Assembly (NCBI GenBank): GCA_017979445.1
Contig: CM030705.1
Span: 18,303,614-18,367,613, forward strand
Length of the DNA: 64,000 bases
Direction: 5' to 3'
Source: Akebia trifoliata
Taxonomy: Eukaryota > Streptophyta > Magnoliopsida > Ranunculales > Lardizabalaceae
Shown here: positions 32,850 through 44,852 of the stretch, in pieces
Numbering within the stretch: position 1 is the stretch's first letter
Layout of the letters: each line of letters begins with the position of its first letter
Position numbers and translations under genes: made by a program
Notes under the pieces: model-generated
Told to the model about the DNA's origin: nothing
What the model saw: the letters and a program-made list of their open reading frames with translations, nothing else
Databases searched by the model: none

Positions 32850-34170
32850 TAACGTCTTCAACAAGATAAATAGTAATTTCTAATCTTGGTATATAAGATT
32901 TTCAAATTGTACCTCGTCACCCACTAGAATTAAATTGTTCATGTATGGTAAAAGTTTTTATCCATTGACTTTGAAAATTTACCCATCATTAGGGTTCTAG
33001 ACTTCTTTGGCACCATGTTAGTGCAGATAGTGGACTACGTATGGATTTGACCATCTGGTTTTCAATTTTTCAAGGAAAAGATGTAACCTAGTGTCATAGA
33101 GAAAAACTTTCATCCCTAGGTAGAATTCCTTAGGATGAGCTTATTGTGCACCATTTTTATTCTTTCATTATATCTTTTGACACAATCGTAAGCATTATTC
33201 CTAATTTATTCTAACTCACTAAGTTGAGGTTTTCTGTGCTCCCCTACTTAGCCGGGATTGACATTTAGGCATCTAATGGCCCAATATACTTTGTGTTCTA
33301 ATTCAACTAACAAATGATAGGCTTTTCCAAAAATTATCTTGTAGGGAGACATTCCTATGGGTGTCTTGTAAGATGTACGATATGCCAATAAGGCATATGT
33401 GATTCACAAATACCAGTCCTTACGAGTTGTGTTGATAGTTTTTTAAAAATTGTCTTAATTTCCATATTAGAAATTTCCACTTATCACTTATTTGAGGATG
33501 GTAAGGGGTAGCAACTTTATGAGTGATTCCATATTTTCTCATTACGGATTCGAAAACATATTTGGAAAAATGTTTTCCCCCATCACTAAGGATAGTTTGA
33601 GTGATATGTAATAACCGAATATGGTTTCCTTTAGGAAAATGACTATCACTTTATGGTCATTCGTTTTGCAAGCAACAACTTCGACCCATTTGAAAACGTA
33701 ATCAACCGCGACAAGTATATATAGGTATTAGTGTGACATATGAAATGGGACCATGAATTCAATACCCCAAACATCGAAGATTTCGATGATAAGGATAGGT
33801 TGAAGGAACATCTCATTCTGGAGCAAAATCTTCCTAAACGTTGACACCTATCACATGTCTTGCAATATTCATGTGTGTCACAGAATAGTTTTAGCCAATG
33901 AAAACAACTCTACAAATCTTTTTCATTAGTTTGCTTTCAACTAAAATGACCACCACATGTGTGGTAATGGCATAAAATTTGGATATGGTCATTATTTGAG
34001 AAACATCTCTTGATAAGCTGATCAACACAATACTTGAACAAGTAAGGCTCATCCTAGAAGTACCATTTTTCTTTGCTTAAAATTCTAAGATGCTCTTGCT
34101 TAGACCAAGTACTAGGTGTTTGTTTTGTGACAATGTAGTTCACAATGTCTACGTACTATGGAACATGGTA
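32850..34170 (-). pseudogene. Athila-type Ty3/gypsy integrase pseudogene
   Basis: Minus strand, broken frames in integrase order: 'DIVNYIVTKQTPSTWSKQE' (about 34140), the zinc-binding start 'CHYHTCGGHFS' and 'CKTCDRCQRLGRF' (about 33850-33960), the core 'VDYVFKWVEVVACKTNDHKV' (about 33640-33720), 'KVATPYHPQ' (about 33490-33515), 'TPIGMSPYKIIFGKAYHLLV' (about 33310-33370), then a C-terminal part 'LFLEKLKTRW' (about 33060-33090). The order and wording fit the Athila lineage (envelope-like-carrying plant gypsy elements), distinct from the Tat elements elsewhere here. Many stops. No LTRs were matched to it. Confidence 0.78.
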
Positions 34171-36814
34171 GTGTGAGATGAACATATGTTCAACTTGTAA
34201 ATTATCAATTAAAATTAAATAACAAAACTACCTTGGCAAGTAAGGATCGACCCATAGAGACAACGTTAATTCGGTATCCTTTTTTAATTTGAATCCAATT
34301 CAAATTTATGTAACCAATTTAAAAATAATTTATGAGAATAAACTATCTTAAGAAAGTAGAAAATACAAAGATTTCAAATACTATGAACAAGTTTAGATCA
34401 ATCTGATCCACTAATACAAGTTCTATTAATGATTTTACGGTGCTCTATTTATCTCGATCCACTAAACAAAGTTAAGACTTATGGATTGAAAATTTTAATG
34501 ATTATATTAAAAAAGAACTTCAAAGTATTTGATTAACATATTAAATCAATATTATAGGATAAATATTAAGTGTTATTTGAGAAGCATGGTTTATCTTGAA
34601 TTTATCAAAGAATAAACCATCAGAACTGATAAACAATTAATATTAAATTTGATAATTATTACTTAAGATTATCACAATAAAATGCACAGGCATTATTATG
34701 AGAACAATAAAGAGATAAAAACTTGTTTAGGCTTCCTCGATAGATCTAATAGAGAGTTTAGTCGATAGTTATCTTAATAACAAAAAAGAAATAAAATATA
34801 AAGGACATGAAAGAGAGAGCAGCTTTGAGAGAAATATGAATCTTCTTTATTGTTTCTTTAATTCTGTAACCAGCAAAGGTTCTTTGATTAAACCTCATTC
34901 TTCTAAACAAAAGCTTAAAAAAATAGGAAATAAGACTATAAATATTCTAAGATCTTGTTATCTGTAACTTTAATCTGGTCTTCTATTTATAGAAATCAGA
35001 TTAGGATTTCTAGGAGAAGTAGGATTTTTAGGATTTTGGAAACTTTCCATAATTACAAAAATTATTCAACCCTAATTCAATAAAAATGAAGTTCAACCAC
35101 AAAACTTCTACACAAACTTTGAGGTTGGATTCACTGACTTGATTGTACCACCCTAGTCCACATGTTACACGAAAATAACAACAATTTAATCCAAAATACA
35201 TTATTTAATGGAAATCAATGATAGATATGGACTAACCATGTATTATGTCTAATAAAGGGATTTAGTGTGCAATTTATCTGTAAAATTCATGTAATAAGGG
35301 ATTTAAAAATCACTTTCTAGACCTTGATTACACTCCAAACCTAGATTTTGCTAGTCCCGAGTAAAAATTAAGTTACAAACTACTTTCGTAAGTCATCTGA
35401 TTATATTTAACGGATACAAAAAGTCGTTATACCCCTAGGTTAACCCTAGTAGACGAGTTTGACTCATGAGGATTTGCAATGAATATACCCATAAAATTTT
35501 AATACTTCACAAAAATATCTAAATCAAACTTAATGGATGTAAGGCAAACATAATGACATTTCACAGATCAGTCAAAGGTCCTTATGTTTAAGAAAAGTTT
35601 TAATTTTCATTTCTCACTTTGGAAAATTTCAAGAGTAACTTGAGTACTCGGGCAATTTTTCTAATTTTTCTTTTTAAAAAAATAACATATTTTCATGAAT
35701 AAGATTTCACCTTTTAACTGCTAAGAATAGTTGGTTCTTCTTAAGTTCTAACTCAAAATTAAACATCGTGTCTAAGATTGTGAGAGATGTGAATGTTCAT
35801 TTTAATACCTCTAAGGGGCTTTATTTGTGATATTCTACCTTACTCACGTTTTTACCATTGACGGTTTTCACCCTACTGAACTATTAAGTTTCATTGGACT
35901 CTATTCTTTTTGCACTTTTTTAGTTTTAGCGTTTTTACTATACGATGAGCTTTTTCACTTCTTTTTTATTTTTTATTTTTTAATGTTTTCACACATCACC
36001 ATTTTTCTAGTGTTCTTTTTTTGAAAAAAAAGTAACTCTTTTCAAAATACCAAATCTAATCCTAGGGTTGTTATCCAAGTCGTACTAAATCCAATTTTGT
36101 TTTCCTTCTAACCAGCCAACCAAACGATAAGGAGGTCATAGTTTACTAGATTCAGTTTTTCTTAACACTCTAGATAAAGAAAATGTTCGACTCTTGTTTC
36201 ATAAAATCTTATTTTTAATCAATTAAAAGTATCGTGAATTTTCAAAGTATTTCTTGATGAGGAACAAAAAGAATGTATGTTCAAAAAATTTTAGACATGA
36301 GACTGAGATTTGAAATTCATATGTAAATAGGTACATACAAAAAGTTTGAAGAAAATATTTTAAAAGTGTTACATATATTTTATTTTTTTAATTTTTTCTG
36401 AAAATATGAAAATAAACTAGCAATAAAATGAAAATAAACTAGAAATGAAAGGCAATTGTGAGCAAACCCTACCCACAAATCTAAATGATATATTATCATC
36501 AATATAAAGTAATGAAGAAAAAGAGAAGATATTAGATCACACCTGAACCGATTTTGGCATTAATAGCATTGATGTTACACTGATCGGCATAGATTGAACA
36601 TATATGTAACCGATAGAGAATTGCGAAAAAATAAATATTACTTACCAAAGAGAAAACATCTTAACTAGAATTTAAAAATGTCCTAAACTATAAAACTACA
36701 TTCTACTCAGAATCTGAATTCTTGGTCTCTTGTGCACTAACACGTGCTTTTTGCTCCTCAATGTAGGCCAATATTATCTGACTTTGATTGGTTTGCAGAT
36801 TTTTGTAGCGTTGG
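34171..36814. other. Non-coding repeat-like stretch, probably LTR/UTR remains of an old gypsy element (minus)
   Basis: On the minus strand, wording such as 'ctcgggactagcaaaatcta' (about 35340-35365) and 'gtctctatgggtcgatcctt' (about 34230-34262) recalls untranslated parts and leader of Athila-like elements. At 36700-36813 a short minus-strand frame, 'QRYKNLQTNQSQIILAYIEE' onward to a stop, looks coding but unidentified. No clean LTR boundaries were found. E3 inserted at 36814/36815. Confidence 0.35.
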
Positions 36815-37359
36815 TGAAATCTCCTCGACCCCTAACCATCCGCTAAATAGGGAATTAGGTATTCGATCTACATATCTCGGAGATTTTTAAAGAATATGAA
36901 GTCGCCACCTAGTTTAGGTCTAGGAACCAAAATTAACTCCAAATGGATATGGGTCAGTCCACGGATCAAAGAGATGGGTAAGAGGTCAGGTTACGGGTTT
37001 CGAAAGGTGTTAGGCACCGAACCCGCCTGATAGAGATGATCAGTCTCTACTACGATTAAAAAATATCCTACGGTCAACATTCAAAGACTAAAAGTCAAAC
37101 TAGGATCTAATCATCATCAAATCGCATCGGATTTACTAAACAAATCCTACGGCTAAAATAATTACATGGATTCTCGAATTTTGCATAAATGAATCCCATG
37201 ATTTAATAAGGTTTACGTAGTGCCAAAAATTAATGGATAAATTCGATCACATTTTGAATAATATGAAATCGATTTTCAATGCTACGTATACAACAATAGT
37301 GAATTGGCTCAATGACGACATTTTATAAAAGAAATTCGATTTTTTTGAATTTCTACGTG

Positions 37360-38220
37360 CATTAAAATCAACGAGTCGACTCACATTTTTTTTTTTTTAT
37401 TCAAAAATTTTGATTTTTCAAATGCCACGTGTATTAAATCGGTGAGTTAACCCATGTGCCTAATTTTAAAATAAAATCGATTCAAATTTTTAATGTCCTC
37501 AAAATCAGCGAGTCGATACAATTTGTTAATCAAAAGAATCCTAATTTTTTTTGGAATCGTCACGTGTGTTAAATCGGTGATTTAATCCACGTGCCTAATT
37601 TTTAAAAATTCGATTCAAATTCTCAATGTCCCCAAAATCAGCGAGTCGACTCGTAATTTGTTAATCAAAAGAATCCTCATTTTTTTTGGAATCGTCATGT
37701 GTATTAAATCGGTGATTTAACTCACATGCCGAATTTTAAAAAATTCGATTCAAATTCTCAATGTCCTCAAAATCAGCGAGTCAACTCGCAATTTGTTAAT
37801 CAAAAGAATCCTAATATTTTTGGAATCGCCACGTGTATTAAATCGGTGATTTAACCCACGTGCTTAATTTTTTTAAAAATTCTATTCAAATTCTCAATGT
37901 CCCCAAAATCAACGAGTCGACTCGCAATTTGTTAATCAAAAGAATCCTGATTTTTTTTGAATCGCCACGTGTATTAAATCGATGAATTAACTCACATGCC
38001 TAATTTAAAAATAAAATCGATTCAAATTTTCAATGTCCCTAAAATTAGCGAGTTGACTCACAATTTGTTAATCAAAAGAATCCTAATTTTTTTTGGAATC
38101 GTCATGTATATTAAATCGGTGATTTAACCCACGTGCCTAATTTCTTTAAAAATTTGATTCAAATTTTCAATGTCCCCAAAATCAACGAGTCGACTCGCAA
38201 TTTTTATTATGAAAATCTAT
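37360..38220. repeat. Tandem array, about 135-bp units, in E3 LTR
   Basis: About six units with 'gtattaaatcggtgattta', 'atgtccccaaaatcagcgag' and 'aatttgttaatcaaaagaat'. Starts at 37431, 37566, 37701, 37835, 37971 and about 38105, that is 134-136 bp apart. Confidence 0.92.
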
Positions 38221-38779
38221 TTTTTATTTTTATCTTTCATGTACACCAATAATTTTTATTGAGTAGATCAACATTATTGAGTTAACCCAAAAACATAAAA
38301 AATCAACAAATCGACTCAATAGACATCAACAATCAATGAACCGGTCCACTAACTTGAATATAACGAGTTGGCCCAATCAATTTATCAACAAAAATGGTCG
38401 AATTGATCCACTAATTTTTCAAAAAATTAAAGGTTGCCATTAATACCACGTATACCCCCAAAATCAACGGATTAATTCGAATGCATAAAAATGTAAAATC
38501 AAGAATCAATAATAATAAAAATAAACTAAAAAAAAATAAACAAATGAATAAATAAAATAACTTACCTTCACCAAATAATTTTGGATGCGTGGATTCCTTA
38601 AAAAAAATCGAAAAAGCTTGTAACGCCCAAGGATGTTGGAATAGGAGGAGATGATGACTATTGTGGGGTATCCAATAAATCAAAGAAGGAGCGTTATCGC
38701 TGAGTAGAGGACGCCAAAGAGAAAGATAGAGAAATTACTATTTTTTTTTATGGAGCGAAAGAGTATTGGAGAGAAGTTA

Positions 38780-39215
38780 TAGGATTAATGGAGATACAAA
38801 AATGGACAGCAAGATAGGTGAAATTGGAGCTTTAATGGAGATACAAAACTGGATAGCAAACTAAGTAAAATTGAAACTTTAATGGAGACATGGAAATGGA
38901 CAGCAAGCTAGACAAAATTGAAGCTTTAATGGAGACTCAAAAATGGGCATCAAACTAGGTGAAGTTGGGGCTTTAATGGAGACTCAAAAATGGACAGCAA
39001 ACTAAGCGAAGTTGGAACTTTAATGGAGACACAGAAATGGGAAGTAAACTAGATGAAATTGAAACTTTAATGGAGACTCAAAATGGGCATCAAACTAGGT
39101 GAAGTTGGGCTTTAATGGAAACTCAAAAATGGACAGTAAACTAAGTGAAGTTGGAGCTTTAATGGGGACACAGAAATGTGCAGCAAGATGGGTGAAATTG
39201 GAGCTTTAATGGGTG
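38780..39215. repeat. Tandem array, about 46-47-bp units, in E3 LTR
   Basis: About nine or ten units of 'ggagctttaatggagactca' followed by 'aaaatggacagcaaactag' and 'gtgaagt'. Positions of 'taatggag' step by about 46 bp. Confidence 0.9.
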
Positions 39216-39526
39216 GAATATGATAAAGGTGTGGCTGTAATGGAGATGAAAAAGTTGCAGCAACTATGAGGGAGATCAGAATGGAGAGAGACCAAGTTGC
39301 AGGTTTTCTTTTTTACATATATGGAAGGCAGTCAAAAATCTGCTCTAATGGTTGCCTCTCTTCTTCTTTTATGGTGGTTCTTCGCCACTAAAAACATGAG
39401 AGAGGGAGAGAGGGGAGATGGGAGAGAGGACATGGGAGAGATGAGTGAAGAATATGGGTGGTTATTGAAGGAGTTGGAGAAGGAGAAGAAGACGTGGGAG
39501 GAAGAAGAAGAGAGTGCCCACGTTTC

Positions 39527-39553
39527 CTTATTTATTTATTTATTTATTTATTT
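39527..39553. repeat. TTTA microsatellite in E3 LTR
   Basis: Six or more uninterrupted TTTA/TTAT units within the LTR. Confidence 0.85.
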
Positions 39554-40159
39554 TTTTGAGAATGGGAGCGGGGATCCTATGCTACTCGTACTACAATAAT
39601 TTCTCACTAATGAGGCGTGATTGATTGATTTTTTATTTGAGTTTGAATTTTGGATTTGTCAAATTTTTTTGATTTCGATTTAGGTTCGTTTTGAATTTCG
39701 ATTTGAGTTTTAATTTTTAATTTAAATTTTGAACGGGTTGATTAATTTAAATTTAAATTTTAAATTGACTTTAAAATTTAATTAGTCGGTCAATTGGATT
39801 TTGATTTGTTCGAATGTATTTTAATTTGTTGATTGCACTTTGATTGTTTGATTTGGTTAATTGATTTTAAAATTTTAATTCAATTTTGCATTTTAATTAG
39901 TTGAATGATTTTTAAGTTGATTTTGATTTTGATTTTGATTTTTTATTTTAATCGATCTCTTGATTTTTAATTTAAATGTAATTTTTATTTTGTATTTTAA
40001 TTTGATTTCACGATTTTAAATTGATTTAAATTTTGGATTTTAATTGGATCTTAGTTAAATTTTGGTTTAGTTTTTAATTTGAATTTTATTTTGGTTTAAC
40101 TTTTTATTTGAATTTTATTTTCCTAGGGATCAAGGTCTCTATGTTAGAGTTGGATGTTA

Positions 40160-40465
40160 AGGGGCATTTTGGTCATTTTTATAATTTTTGATAATTTTTT
40201 TATGAATTTCTCTATTTTCATCGATTTGGGTCCCGTTAGACTCGAAATCACATTCTGACTGCAATGGAGATACTTTTGAGATTTTTCGGAGGTCCAAAAT
40301 TTATGAGGGGTATTTTCGTCATTTTGATGACTTTTTTTTTATACAAATTTTTACAAATTTCTCTGTTTTCATCGATTTAGGTCTCGTTAGACTCAAAATG
40401 ACATTCTGAGTACAATAGAGGTACTTTTAAGACTTTTCGGAGATCCAAAATTTATAAAGGGTATT
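40160..40465. repeat. Tandem duplication, about 154-bp units, in E3 LTR
   Basis: Two copies of a block with 'atttctctattttcatcga', 'cgttagactcgaaatcacat' and 'ggaggtccaaaatttatga', at about 40160-40310 and 40311-40465. Confidence 0.8.
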
Positions 40466-40829
40466 TTCTTCATTTTATATTTTTACAGATTTTTAGAGAT
40501 TTTAGTGTAAGGTTTCTTTCAGTCCCTGTGTAATATTTTTAAGTCTCAAATCCATATTTTCCTAGCTTAGTGAGGTCTTTAAGTTTTCAAACTGTATAGC
40601 GAACCTATGCGTACGTGCTTACTAAATCGGGTGTAAGGTGTAGCGACCTTAAGCGTGCGTAAATTTCTAGGTCGAGTCGTGACGAGTAAGGGGGTGAAAA
40701 GATTAGAAACAGAAAGAATCAAGTAATAGTCACAAGCCCTTCGAGTTATTTTATATTCATCATTAGGAATCCACCAAAATCGGGTGACAAATTGTCGAAT
40801 TAGGTAGATGCAATAATGGGGTGTTTATA

Positions 40830-40842
40830 GATGCCCCTCTTT
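40830..40842 (-). other. E3 polypurine tract
   Basis: Minus-strand AAAGAGGGGCATC, identical to those of E1 and E2, immediately upstream of the 3' LTR. Confidence 0.85.
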
Positions 40843-41129
40843 GGTAGAGGGTGGAAGTAAACTAGATGCCCAATCTATTGTGGTAGATAGTATAACATCC
40901 GAATCCCAAAGCTAGTGACAGTCTATTTTGTAGTCTAATTTGACAATTTGTCAAAGTATCCAAGTCCTTGAGGGTAACCTCTCCTTGGAAAAATGTCAGA
41001 TCCTTGAATTTTGAAAAATTCTCCTTGACTAATGCGAATGCAATGCGAGTGAACGGGTGTGATATTGTGTAGTGACGAACATAAAAATTCGTGAAACATG
41101 TTTTTTCAGAAAATCAGATAAAACTGAGT

Positions 41130-41590
41130 AAAATCTAAGCATAAACTGAGCAAGTCTGAGTAAAATCTTAGACGAATCTTAGTGGGTCTGAGCAAAAATC
41201 CGAGAAAGAATATCGACAATTCTGAGCAAAATCTGAGTAAGTCTGAGTAAAATCTGAGAAAACCCTCGGCGGTGTCTGAGCAATCCGAGAAAGAATCTCG
41301 GCCGGTTTGAACAAAATCTGAGAAAATCCTCGACGGTGTCTGAGCAATCCGAGAAAGAATCTCAGCAGATTTGAGCAAAATCTGAGTAGGTCTGAGTAAA
41401 ATTCGAGAAAACCTCAGCGATGTCTGAGTAATCCGAGAAAAAATCTCGGCAGGTTTGAGCAAAATCTGAGTAGGTCTGAGTAAAATCCGAGAAAACCCTC
41501 GGCGGTGTCTGAGCAAAATCCAAGAATGAATTTCGATGGGTCTGAGCAAAATCTGAGCAGTTCTGAGTAAAATATTGGAGTAAAAATCTC
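41130..41590 (-). repeat. E3 3' UTR tandem array, related to the E1/E2 33-bp array
   Basis: On the minus strand, units contain 'ccgccgagggttttctcgga' and 'gctcagattttactcag'-like words, so this is the same repeat family as 24593-25425. Units alternate in type, giving a longer composite period of roughly 85-90 bp. Minus-strand frames of 147 and 76 codons here are by-products of the period. Confidence 0.85.
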
Positions 41591-42189
41591 ATTCCATAGG
41601 AATCATTTTTATTTAAATAGTTAGGTCAACATTTGAACCTCAAGGGTTTAAAAAAATACTATCAAAAGGGTAACCTTTAATTTCAGATTTTCCTTATCCT
41701 TTGGGGTTGGAATTGATCAGGCTTAAGAACAAAAATACCCCTAGTTTGATAGGACATTACACTAGGGATAATTGAACATATTTTGAAATGACATGCCCCT
41801 AATGTAGGTGGAAAATAAATATACTTTCAAACAAAAGGAGAAGTGCCCCTCAATATAAAAATTAGAAGTCTTAGATTACCACAAGTGCAATAAGGGTTCA
41901 CTTTTTAATTTCGACTTTATTGAAGATCATGAGTCAGGCTCATCTGTTAGAAACAAATATTCAATTTTGAGATTCATCTTGGAGATCACGTTCTTTCCCC
42001 TTTGGCTCGCTTAGGAAAGTAAACTTTTCCAGATCAGTTGTAGACGAGATACATGTGGCTTCTAAGTTTTTGCCTGACTTAAACTGGGTATTGAAGCTTG
42101 GACATTCAGACTTTAGATGCTTTGACTTGGCTCATCTTTGGAGATTTTCGGCTCGACGGAGATTTTCTTTTGATTGCTTTATCTTTTGC

Positions 42190-42339
42190 CTAGATTGCCT
42201 GTTCTGGTTTTCAATCTAGCGAGTTTACAACTTTCTTTTTTTTTGCTCTGATTGTTGTCAAGGCCGTCCTTTTGGATTTTCAACCTTGTGAGCTTGCCTT
42301 AATTTTTGCCTAAGCTGTCCTTTTGGGTTTTCAACCTAG
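42190..42339 (-). other. Array of three small hairpins downstream of integrase (E3)
   Basis: Units (plus coordinates) 42310-42339, 42259-42288 and 42190-42219 follow the E1/E2 plan. Outer arms on the minus strand are CTAGGTTG with CAGCTTAG, CAAGGTTG with CGGCCTTG, and CTAGATTG with CAATCTAG; all can pair if G-U is allowed. AAAA follows each 5' arm. The order of unit types is the same as in E1. Confidence 0.7.
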
Positions 42340-42590
42340 TAGGCTGTCTTTTTTTTTTTGGACTTCTGGAGTTACTGTCTGATCACGTTTACTATTTTCC
42401 TCGACCTTTTCGTGTGGTACTTAGGAGGACTTCCATAGGTGGGCTTAGGAGTAGGCTAAGAAAGAAACGAGACTTGAGGCTTAAGAACCCGAATGCCCCT
42501 TGTGTGTCATTCCTTTAAAATAGTTTTCTTTTCCTTCCCCATTTTAACAATTTTTTCTTTGCGGGGAACATATTTTTTATTTTTTGAACT

Positions 42591-42700
42591 GGTTGGGCCT
42601 GAAGTAACTTCTCAGGTTGCCTACGTACCCCAAAATTTTGGGATCAGACCAAAACGTAGTTTGAACATTTCCCTTCCCTAGGTTAGGTGAACGGGCTGAG
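42591..42700 (-). other. Conserved post-integrase motif (E3)
   Basis: Minus-strand counterpart of 23250-23355 and 57169-57276, containing 'ctacgttttggtctgatccc' and 'tacgtaggcaacctgagaag'. Here the inner palindrome CCCAAAATTTTGGG is perfect. Confidence 0.75.
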
Positions 42701-42804
42701 AAAAAAGAAAGGTTTATATATATATTTTAAATGGCTGCAAGTGGCTGAGAAATGAGATATTTAACTAGGTGACAGGAAAATAGGTTCGATCGAAGATGGC
42801 CTCC

Positions 42805-43902
42805 TCAAATGTAATGCCGCTTGATCTGATCAAGATTTGTCGATTCTGGTAATTCGACGCCATCATGATCTTGGAGTTTGACAGCTTTCCTAGGTAGTAC
42901 CTCTTTGACAATAAAAGGACATCCCCAATTGGGCTTGAATTTGCCTTTAGGATTGAAGATGGGTGCTCGATTTTCTTTAAGTACGAGGTCTCCAGCTTGT
43001 AAGTCGTGAACTTTAACCCTTTTATCAAATGCTTGAGCGACTTTTCTCTGATAAGCTTGTATATGGTACAGAGCTCTAAGCCGTTTTTCCTCGATTAAGT
43101 TCAACTCTTCGTATCGGTGACAAACCCAGTCTGTTTCTGATAACTGACTTTCTATTAAAATCCTGAGGGATGGGATTTCCATTTCAACTGGTAAAACAAC
43201 TTCCATTCCGTACACTAGTAAATAAGGGGTGGCTCCGGTAGAAGATTGTATCGAGGTACGGTATGTTCAGAGCGCAAATGGTAATTTTTCAGACCAATCC
43301 CTATGCGATTGACACATCTTCCTGATGATCATTTTGAGATTCTTATTAGCTGCTTCAACTGCTCCATTAGTCTGGGGACGGTAGGGTGATGATCTGTGGT
43401 GTCGGATCTTGAAATTTGAACACAAAGTAATAACTTCAACTTTGAAATGTGACCCGTTATCAGATATCAATTCAGAAGGTACCCCATATCGACTGATAAT
43501 ATGAGTTTGGATGAACTTGGCAACTTTGGATGCAGTGAGAACAGCATATGAAGCGGCCTCCACCCATTTTGTAAAATAATCAATAGTCACGAGAATGTAC
43601 TCATGTCCATTCGATGTTTTAGGTGTGATTTTGCCAATTATGTCGATACCCCAGACAGAAAATGGCCATGGTGAAGTCAAACCAACTAACTGAAATGGAG
43701 GTACATGTATGAGGTTAGCATATACTTGGCATTTATGGCAGGTCTTGACCAGGTGATGACAGTTTGTTTCCATTGTTGTCCAATAATATCCATGTTTCAT
43801 GATTCGTTTGGCTAACATCTTCCCACTCATATGCGGTCTACAGTCTCCGGAATGCAACTCTTCCATTAATCGTTCAGCTTGATTTTCGTCAACACATGAC
43901 AA
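42805..43902 (-). pseudogene. E3 integrase
   Basis: 43902-43267 holds the zinc-binding H2C2 region ('ELHSGDCRPHMSGK', 'CHHLVKTCHKCQ') and the catalytic core: first Asp in 'VWGIDIIG', second in 'SDNGSHFK', Glu in 'GAVEAANKNLK', about 35 residues after the second Asp. 43215-42805 holds the C-terminal part ('MYGMEVVLPVEMEIPSLRIL', 'LQAGDLVLKENRAPIF'), ending in TGA just before the conserved motif. The two halves are separated by a single stop at 43266, where TGA replaces the usual Trp codon in 'AL(W)TYRTS'. The catalytic triad is otherwise intact, so this is the best preserved pol domain here. It joins element DNA to the host chromosome, making the 5-bp duplication. Confidence 0.93.
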
Positions 43903-44084
43903 ATGAATTCCATCATAACACCTCTTATATAAGTTTCTTGCGCACAGGATGAACTAGGATGCGAATTTCTGTAGGATTTGTCATTCTTTCCTTGACGCTT
44001 CAACTGGGAACTCTTGTTTTTCCAATACTTTTGGATGTCAGTGTACCATGGCTTTTCGTCAGGGAGTTGAGCAACGATGTCGAC
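43903..44084 (-). other. E3 spacer between archaeal-like RNase H and integrase
   Basis: Continues the pol region in degraded form; minus-strand words such as 'EKPWYTDIQKYWKNK' and 'QFPVEASRKE' are visible but broken by stops. No separate gene. Confidence 0.5.
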
Positions 44085-44852
44085 TTAATGGCAATATACA
44101 GGTTTATCTTTGATTTTGACTGTGATAGGCCTTAGTTCTATGCCTAAAGGCAAATGGATCATCGAAGACAAAGTAGCTAGAGCATCAGCGAATCTGTTCT
44201 CTTCCCTTGACAGATGTTGGAACAAGATGACTTTGAACTTTTTTACTAAATTTAGCAGATACTCGTGATAGGGTTTTAGTTTCACGTCCTTAGTTTTCCA
44301 TTCTTCCAACGACTGATGTATAACCAAGGTTGAATTTCCAAATACTTCAATTTATGTGATACCCAGATTCAAAGCAGCTTCGAGCCCGGTAATGCATGCT
44401 TCATATTCAGCTGTATTATTAGTATTGGAGAATGCTAACTTAATAGCAATCGAAATGTGACATCCTTCAGGAGAGAACAAGACTACCATTATTCCAAATC
44501 CATTCTGATTTGGCGCTCCATCAAAGTATAACTGCCATACTCTATCTCGCGATTCTTCTTCAAGGTTCAAGATATTTTCATCTGGGAATTGATTGATAGG
44601 TTTTGTTTCTTCTGCCACTAGGTGATCAGCCAAATATTCTGCTACCACTCTTCCCTTGATAGACTTCTGCGTAACATGCATAGTATCAAATTCTGATAAC
44701 AATAACAACCAACGTGCAGTTCTACCTGTCAATACCGGCATCTCGAAGAGATATTTTAGGGGGTCCATCCGAGATAACAGAATGACAGAATGACAGAATG
44801 AGAGAGCATGTAGTGTCGAAGCCTTTGAGTAGCCCATACTAGTGCCAGGCAA
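44085..44852 (-). pseudogene. E3 archaeal-like RNase H (second RNase H)
   Basis: After a connecting part ('DPLKYLFEMPVLTGRTARWL', 'FDTMHVTQKSIKGRVVAEYL'), the domain starts at 'VWQLYFDGAPNQNGFGIM' (first catalytic Asp), then 'TNNTAEYEACITGLEAAL' (catalytic Glu). At the third site the usual Gly-Asp-Ser is 'GNSTLVIHQSLEEWK', so the catalytic Asp is Asn. A stop (TAA) follows 'NLGIT'. The last part runs to 44085 ('HLSREENRFADALATLSSM'; Asp-Ala-Leu-Ala is the usual final motif). In the Tat lineage this extra RNase H, acquired separately, accompanies a degenerate original one. A frameshift at its start comes from an 8-bp unit ACAGAATG present three times at 44777-44800. Confidence 0.9.

Larger units (their letters stand above)
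36815..40829 (-). repeat. E3 3' LTR (about 4.0 kb)
   Basis: Bounded by TATAAACACC (minus strand) next to the polypurine tract at 40830 and by ...ATTTCA at 36815. The end matches 62031-62573 (E3 5' LTR) almost word for word over more than 500 bp. It carries the 'ggtgcctaacacctttcgaa' block also present, in variant form, at the ends of the E1, E2 and E4 LTRs. Its length comes partly from internal tandem arrays at 37360-38220, 38780-39215 and 40160-40465. Confidence 0.85.

Noticed and set aside
39297..39599. 100-codon plus frame in the E3 LTR
   Set aside because: Low-complexity, Glu/Lys-rich and lying antisense in an LTR with a TTTA microsatellite; no family features.
41106..41592. Minus-strand frames with repeated 'SRILLRPTQILLKSAEI' wording
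   Set aside because: Again a by-product of the E3 tandem array in the 3' UTR, after the integrase and the conserved motif.
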